Assembly (NCBI GenBank): GCA_003290165.1
Contig: QNQO01001178.1
Coordinates: forward strand, 124,001 to 188,000
DNA from: Berberis thunbergii
Lineage: Eukaryota > Streptophyta > Magnoliopsida > Ranunculales > Berberidaceae
Reading direction: 5' to 3'
DNA length: 64,000 nucleotides
Positions 52,501 to 61,500 of the stretch are shown here, piece after piece; position 1 is the stretch's first letter; each line of letters opens with the position of its first letter. The position numbers and the translations under genes are program-made. The notes under the pieces are model-generated. The model was not told where the DNA came from. It did no database searches and worked only from the letters and a program-made list of their open reading frames with translations.

Positions 52501-55500
52501 ACCAACTAAAAATGACCATCCTATGCCTTATTTATAATCAAACCTAACTTTTCTAACAAGAAAACTTAACCATATACCTAATTGGAAACCAAAACCCTAA
52601 CTATTATGGATTTTCCCAATTACTATAATACTAAGACTACTATTACTAAATAACCCAATTACATCAATCTCCCTGGGTTGAAAAAGTTGTCCTCGAGCTT
52701 AAAGTTGAAGAAGTCCAAAGAATAAAAGCAACCACTGAGAAAACACAAGGTGAAGTGTCTGATTAGAAGTCGACCTCAAAATTTGCTTTTATAGTTACTG
52801 GTACCCCAAAGAATCATATGAAAAACCAGGCACCAAAAAGAAATTCCAATAGGAATCTTGAACTCAAAGTAGATCCGCAACGTGAGTTGAATGTTATGTC
52901 CTCATAATGTGCCATAAAATTGACCCAAACGTTATCATAAACACTATGGTGGTGAATAACCTCATCATTGAAATCACTATGGTCAACAATTTTTGGTGTA
53001 AAAGGCATTGCCAAAAGCTTGTATTAGAATTTGATGCAAGTAGGCATGGTGGTACTAACAGGATGTGGGGGTGTAAATAGTCTAAGGGAATCAGGACTTA
53101 AGTGAAAAGTTATGGGTAGGGACTGCAAGGACATTAGAGGGATTGGTGTGAAAATTTTCTTTTACCCTATGTAGTTAAAACGGATGATGGACCCATAACG
53201 GTTCAAGAGTGTTATAGGATATAACGGAATAAAATATTAAATATATTTTTAATACCCTCACAAAGTATAAATGTATTATAGAGTCCAAAAAGTAAATCAT
53301 GCTCATAACATTAAATTCAAAAGAAAAAAAAAATTTAATAAAAAAACATCTTCCCTTCGTATGAAAGTGAGATTGCAACAAAGAGTGTGATCGACTCTTT
53401 GTCTTCTTCCTTTTTTATTCTCTGGTTTTCTGTCGAGCGGCGAGGTTTGGTTTTCTGTTGATTGGTGACAGTGAGCTTTGGTCATTTCCTATGACTCTAG
53501 AGTTTTGGTTCGATCAAGAATAAAATTGGTGATTTTTTATGTATTAGAACAAAACGTTAAAATGACGTTATTGGAAAAAACGTTATCAATAACGGCCATA
53601 TAACGCCATTATATCGGAGTTGTGATACCATAACGTGATAATGTCATAATGTAACGGCTCACCCTCGTTAAGCATTATATCAGAGTTATATCAATGTTGT
53701 CACATCGTTTTAATTGCACATCCTTCACAAATTGAAACACACAAAGAAAAGTAGATATGCGATCGAGGAAGATGGGAGGGTTTTGTGGGGATCGTGCTGT
53801 GATGGGAAGGAGGGAGGGGATTTTGAAGGAGGACAAGGAAAGGAAAGAGATCGACTGGTGAAGGGACTATGGAAGTAAATCGACCCACTTCTACTTCCAC
53901 TGAAGTGGCTGGCTGGGTCGATCGACCAATTGAAGTGGCCGGCAGGGTCGATCGACCAACTGAAGTGGATTTTCTTTATCAAATCGAACCAAAAAATAAT
54001 AATCATTCGCATTGGTACCAATTGATAAAATTAAACTTGCAAATAAATATGAATTGAGAGACAATGTGATAATTGAAAGAAAATAAATCAATGATAAAAT
54101 AAATAAACCAAATAAATTCTTTTATTCAATAAACCAACTAACAATGAACATCCTACGCCTTATTTATACTCAAACCTAATTTCTCTGGTAGGAAAACCTA
54201 ACCCTAAACCTAAGTGGAAACCAACCCCGACTATTATGGATTGTTCACTATTAATACTAGGACTATTATTACTAAAATACTAATATTGCTAAATGACCCG
54301 ATTACCTCATTTTTAGTAGATGTTGAGCAACAAAAGTACCTCCAAAATATGTTTTATCATGTAATTAGCAGTTCAAGGGAAGCAATCCAAGCACTATTCA
54401 TGATTTTTCTTTTTCTTATCAATGGATAGATCTCTTTACTTGTACCACTTAGATGTCTTGTATTTCTTGAAAAATTTATTCGATTGGTGAGATTTGGTAT
54501 AAGATTTAGGAAAAAAGAGACATCAAGTAGAAGGGGATTGTGGATTGTGCAATGAGACAAATAGAAGCATAGATCACTTGATCTCCGAATTTATTTGGAT
54601 ACACTTTCTCAGTTAATTTGAAATCGAAAAGGCAAAGCTGATACATGTCAAACAATGGGTGAGTGATTGGAATGCAAGAATCCTCACCCAAATGGAGACG
54701 TGCCTTTGGAATTGTATACCCCACACCATCGCTTAGCTTACATGGAATTAAAGAAACTCAAGAATTTTTAAAGGGAAAGCACGCCCCATTGAGCATCTCT
54801 TCCTCCAATCCAAGCGAAAGTAAAATCAATTATGTGGCCATAGCGGATATAGGAGACAACCTTCGCTTGGAGGATTTTATGATCTCTGGGGATTAGTTTT
54901 ATTTTTGTATCACTAAAGGGGATGTTTTTGCAATAAAATTTATGTTTTGCTTGGTCAAAAAAAGAAAAGAAAAAACAATGGAACTAATGAGACATTTGTA
55001 ATGGTAAATAACAAAATTTCGTATCTACTTATTAATTTTTTTAGGGAATTCACATCACTATTACAGTAAAAGATATTATAATATTAATAATAACAATAAA
55101 CAAAATTTCTTGCTGTAACTGTTGTAAGGATGAAATCACATCACTTCTTATTTATGAAATTTGTGTTTATTCTTGGAAATTTTTTTAACTTGTTACAACT
55201 GGTTTTATTTCGTGTGCTTTGTTCCAGGGGCTTGCTAGGTTGGAAGCTGAGGTGTCGAATCTTGCAGCCAAAGCTGGGAAAGGTATATCTTGGTTAGAAT
55301 ATTAACTTGATCTATGTTTCAAAGTGTTATAATGGGAGATCTTACATGAATTGATTTTAGGAAAAAGGATTTTCCTTTGACCAAATGATTGTAGATGTTC
55401 AATTGGTTTCTCTTTTGTATTTTGCTATTCAAGTTGAATTGCAATGTTAGGGAATTAGTAAGAATGCATTTCGTTGCTTTGGCTTTAAGTTTCTTAAAGA

Positions 55501-58500
55501 GGGGGGTGGGGGTGGGGTGAGCGAGATATGCAACTAGGGGAAGGTCTTCCTTTCCTATTTCTATTGAATAGATGATATGCTTTTCGGTTTATACAGGTGA
55601 AGTTGTTGGTGCCTTCTCTATTTCTGTTGGACATGGAGCAGATACACTGAAAAAAGTTTCTTCAGTAAGGATGTTACGTGCAACATTAGATAAACAAAAT
55701 ATAGCATCATACCCGCTAAGGAAAAGGGTGAGTTTATATCTCTTATGCGCTATCTGCATGCATGAGTGCAAAGTGTACTTGTGGGCATCATTTAAGTGCT
55801 TGGCATCTCTTGTTAATGAAAGCTTCTATGTTTTTCTTTTATTATCTAGTCAATAACAGTTCAAGTTTCCTTGCTCATTCCATAATTGTTTGTCAGGGGA
55901 ACACTGATGAACGCGGGAATGATCATGGACATTTGTTGATCTCAACATCCTATTTTGAAAGGAAAACAGTTGCAAACTTCCAGAGAGAGATGATTAGTGG
56001 TGACAGATTTAACAGGGATGAGGGTTTCTGTATTGGTTTTGACGAAGAGGGGCCATGGGAGAGCTTCCGAACATTGCTACCATTGTCTGTTGTACCAAAG
56101 ATGTTGAAAGAGGATTTCATTGCCTTGGAAGTTGTGATGAAGAATGGAAAGAAACATGCAATCGTGAGGGGACTGGCAACAGTTGTAAATGATTCAGACG
56201 TTATATTTGATCTCTCATTGTGTTCTGTTTCGTTGCTTCACAGTTCGCCTTCATCAACTCCCAAAACTAGCCCGGATGATATGGTGGTGGAAGAGGTTTT
56301 TGAGAACCAGCACTACCATGGTACTGATGCTGAGCATTGGAGTACCAGGGACTTTTCATATTCCTCCAAGGTGAGAGCAATTATATATAATTTTTATATC
56401 ACCATTATGTTCTGAAAATTTCAGTTGTAAACTTGTAGTTAGTCAACTTTACACGTGTTTGTATTATGGTAGGATTTCTTTGAGCCAGCACTTCCACCCG
56501 GATGGAGATGGGTATCCCCTTGGACTGTTGATAAACCACAATTTGTGGACAATGATGGCTGGGCGTATGGACCTGACTATCAGAGCTTGAAACGGTCTCC
56601 AAATTCTTCAAAGACTTGCAAAAAGACTTCCCTTGATTTTGCCCACCGAAGGCGTTGGATTCGTACAAGGCAAAAGATGACTGTAGATAATAACACGAGT
56701 AATTTTTCTATTGCTTTAAGTCCAGGATCCTCAACGGTTTTACCTTGGAGCAGTTTGAAATGGGATTCTGATCTATGCTTGCAAGTCCGTCCTCATGTTG
56801 AATATCCTGAACCCCAATACTCATGGGGGCATCCTGTTCCCACAGGAGGTTATGTTCTTGCTAGTGACCAATCTTTCTCTGCTCAGGGTTCACTTGCTAG
56901 ACAAAATACCATGCAGCAAGGGAATGCAATGTCCAGTTCTCATTTTAGGTTAAATGCGCTGGAGAAAAAAGATATCATTTTCTATTGTAACCCAAGTGGT
57001 GATAGTAAACATTTTTTCTGGCTTAGCATTGGGACAGATGCTTCAGTTCTTCACACCGAACTAAATGCACCTGTTTATGACTGGAAGATATCTATTAATT
57101 CACCATTGAAGTTAGAGAATAGACTTCCTTGCCCTGCAGAATTTACAATCTGGGAGAGAGGGAGAGATGGAAAGAGTGTTGAGCGACAAACTGGTATTAT
57201 CTCATCTCGGAAGAGCATCCATATCTATTCAGCCGATGTGCGAAAGCCCTTATTTCTTTCCTTATTTGTTCAGGGTGGCTGGGTTCTGGAAAAGGTAACT
57301 AAAATACCCATTTCTAATGTAATCATTAATGTTGATACTTTAGCAGATCTTTTTCCTTATTCAGATTTCCCTGTAATTTTTCAGGACCCTGTTCTGATCT
57401 TTGACCTTTCTTCTCTAGGTCATTCATCCTTTTGGATGATTCACCCTCAGAGTAATAGGTCAGTGGGCATACTCTTATATATTTTTACAAGTTGGCTTGA
57501 AAATGTCTAAAAGTGATGGTTATTAATGCTAAGATGAAGTTGTTTTTTCTCTGTCATTTTAGAACCTAACTTCTGAGATACATTATGTGTTTATGTGGTT
57601 TTATTTAGATTTGTAATGAAAATTGTAAGTTGAGTTGAGTGATTTTGGATCAGATTCGAATTTCCTGTGTACTTATCGGATTCAAATTTCGGACAATCCG
57701 GTCCGAATCCGATCGGTTTGCACCCCTAGTTTTAATCACCATGATGCTCATCACAGCCAATTGAAGACCGTTGATTTATTGCTATAAGAGGTGAGTAAAG
57801 GTAGCGGTTTGATTCAGCAGGCTGAAGTTTTAATACTTAAAGAACATTTTCTGTCAGGCTAGGTCCACAATCAAGCTCATATATTGTTTGATAGCCAAAG
57901 AATATATCCATGAGCCTCTGAATTGGAACTCACTTAAAGACTGTAGAATCTCACTCCCTATTCCTTCTCTCCTCTTACAGTCATGATTGACATCTGGAGC
58001 AAGGCTTTTTTAACGTGGAGATCTATCTTAAAACCATTTGGGAGCTTTTGTACACATCTAGGAAACTATATTTACAAAATCTTCTTTTTTCTGACAGCAA
58101 TCAGTATATGTGCAGGAAATTGCGTGTGAGTGTTGAGCGTGATATGGGTGGTACTGATGGTGCACCAAAGACCATCAGGTTTTTTGTTCCATACTGGATT
58201 AGCAATGATTCAGCTCTGCAATTGGCATATCGTATAGTAGAGGTCGAACCTCCAGAAATTGACGAGACTGATACCCTTTCACTCTCTCGAGCAGTTAAAT
58301 CTGCAAAGCTAGCCCTGAAGAATCCTGCCAATCCGAATGATAGGAGAGTCCAAGGTGCAACGAGAAATACTCGAGTACTAGAAAGTATTGAGGACTTCAG
58401 TTCAACCCCCATCATGCTGTCACCGCAAGACTATGTAAATCGCAATGCTTCGGCTACACCATTCCAATCTAAAAATGAAGCATGTTTATCCCCTAGGGTG

Positions 58501-61500
58501 GGTATATCTGTTGCTCTCCGTCATTCTCAATATTACAGTCCTGGAATTTCTCTTCTTGAGCTGGAAAATAAGGTGAGTAGTTACCCCCTAATTATAAATT
58601 CAGTGATTAGTTTTCTGAATCAATTTTATCAAAGCTCATGACTAACTCTGTTTCGTATACAGGAACGAGTTGACGTAAAGGCATATGCATCAGATGGTTC
58701 TTATTACAAGCTTTCAGCAGTACTTAACACAACGTCAGACAGAACAAAGGTTCATCTCTTTTGACTTAACAGTACTTTTGTGGTAATGCAGAAGGATGTA
58801 TTATACCAACATCATATTATAATACTAAACTGATATTAAGTTGGCTGGAAGTTCTCCATCGCTAAGTTATGAAATGTTCACCTAGGGTATTGATGAATTC
58901 CTTCCGAAATCATATTCCATGGAAGGAATTTATCAATACAACCAGATAATGACACCTGATTCACACCTCCTGTTTTTTCCAACTTTTTGAACTAGTTGGT
59001 ACTTTGTTAAGCTTCTACCCCTGCTATTGGTCGGTAAGCATGTAGAACAGTAATTCTGGCATAAATATATAAACATAAGCAAGTAATCTCAATCTCTACA
59101 GCATTCAACTTTCACTCCCAGCTTTTTAACAAACACTATGGTACCAACAAATAACTTAAAAATTAAATTAAAGAGACTCATCTGAACCTAATAGTTCTAT
59201 GCCTGGTTTATAAAGAAGCAATTGTGTGATAGTATCTCGAGAATCACACCTGAACTTAATCGTCTATGCCTTTTTTTTTTTTATAAAGATGCACATGTGG
59301 GTCTCACACATCATTTTAGAGATGGGAAATATTTTATTTTTCTGATTTATTCTTTCTTGGTTTACACATAACTGTTGGGCTATGAATAAAGCCATCGAGG
59401 TCCAAGGAAAATTAAAATAATAATAATAATAATAATTCTAGTTTACATTTCCTTTTGTCGTTAAATGCCATTTTTTTATCAAAAAAACAAGAGTATATTA
59501 ATTAAAAAAGGGAGGGGAGACAACAGTGGAAAAAGAGCACTGGCTCCCTCAAGGAAGTATACATCAAGTATTGTTAGAGAACTGTCTTTTTTTTACCATT
59601 TTCTTCCTCATGGACTTTGAGGATTTTTTTTTTGGGTTGGGGTGGGGGGGGGGGCTCGCGGGGTATTTATGTTCCACTATATGTGCGGCCCATGGCACAT
59701 GCCACCTAGCTTCATAAGGGTTTCTGGTAGAGATGGTGGTTGATCGTGGCAGTTAGTGGTGGTCTGTTGGCGCAGACCTCCCTTCATAAGGTTTTGGGGT
59801 TGGTGGTGGCTAATCAAGGGCTGTGGATGTGGTGGATCTCTTATTTTTTTTTGTTTAAATAGGTTGTCTGGGTCCTTTTTTTCCCTTCTTTCTTTTCTGA
59901 TGAGCACCCCTATCAGCCCAAAACAGCATTGTGCCATAAAATCTTAGGGCCGGCCCTGGTTGAAGGCCTCAGGTTCCATTCGGTAAACCGATTGGGGTTG
60001 CATTCCTGGGTGGTCAAGCGTACCTACAAACCCTTTCTGAATGTTGTCTTTTGTTCGATTCTTCATTCCATATGTTAAATAAAAAAATTTCCAACAATAT
60101 TGTGTCTCCATTGTGGTGGTTTTTATAAGTTGGCCTTTCTCACACATCATACTCATCCTGACATAGACAGTTCCATAGGATTATCAGATGGGCTGAATGG
60201 GGTTCAAACTATAATAGTGTGTAGTTTCTTTTTCATTTACATAATCTACTTATTTGAAGAACCATGAGGATATTAATGAATTCCAATGTGTTTGAAAATT
60301 TATCTTTTTCTTTGGAACATGAACTGCAATTAAAAATAGAACATCTTACATGAATGCTTCCTTTTTCTTGTTTGTAGGATCCTCTACAAGATTTACTATG
60401 TTTATTTCATTGAAATTGCAATTTTGCAGTTCCTGAAGTTAATTTGCATGCAGGTTGTTCATTTCCAGCCACAATGTGTATTTCTTAATAGGGTTGGTAG
60501 GAGTATATCTTTGCAACAATGTCATTCTGAATCAGAAGAATGGTTTCATCCCACTGATCCTCCCAAATTATTTCAATGGAAGTCTACTGGCAGGATTGAG
60601 CTATTGAAGGTCAATATATACCTTTATTATATGTCAAGATGAATAACCTAGAAACTGTGCTATTTATCTACTAGTTTCCTTGATGGATTTTTCTTCTTCT
60701 TTTGTTTCAGCTGCGTTTGGATGGATACAAATGGAGTTCTCCATTTAGCATTGGACTTGAAGGTGTTATGTCCGTCTTCATGAGGAGTGATTGTGGAAGC
60801 GAACATATGTATCTTAGAGTAGAAGTACGTAGTGGTACGAAAAGCTCTCGCTATGAAGTTATTTTCCACCTTTCCACATTGTCCAGCCCTTACAGGTAAA
60901 AATCTTGGTCACAAAAATTGTTGAAGTTATTTAACCAGGAATATCTAAGGTGTCTTCGACTCCTGTTTGTGGTTTTGTGTGTTTGGTGCTGAGGACGGGA
61001 TCAAGAGAGGTGTTTTTTTGAATCTAGAGTTTTAATAAAAGTTATATAAATAAGAGAAGTTATAGAATAACGAAATACCGAAATCAGCTTCTGTCCTTTT
61101 TGTCAGTCATGTATATGACTGTCTATATTCTTAACTTTGATATTTTCCGTACTAACTCGTTTACTGTGAAACAGAATTGAGAATCGTTCTTTGTTTCTAC
61201 CAATTCGCTTCCGGCAAGTAGATGGTACTAGTAATTCTTGGCAGACTCTTTTGCCTAATTCGGCTGCTTCATTTTTATGGGAAGATCTGAGTAGGCAGCG
61301 ACTACTGGAAGTGCTGGTTGATGGAACTGACCCTTCAAAGTCCTTGAAGTATAATATTGATGAGGTTTTTTATCATCAGCCAATTAATGTAACTGGAGGA
61401 CCTGATAGGGCTTTACTAGTTACTGTTTCAAAGGAAGAGAAGACTAACATCGTAAAGATTAGCGACTTGATGCCAAGCAATGAACCACCATTGACTATGT

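Noticed and set aside
53725..54021. 98-codon minus-strand frame with repeated SIDPA motifs
   Set aside because: Comes from the repeated GGTCGATCGACC motif in the LTR element interior, not a gag or pol protein.
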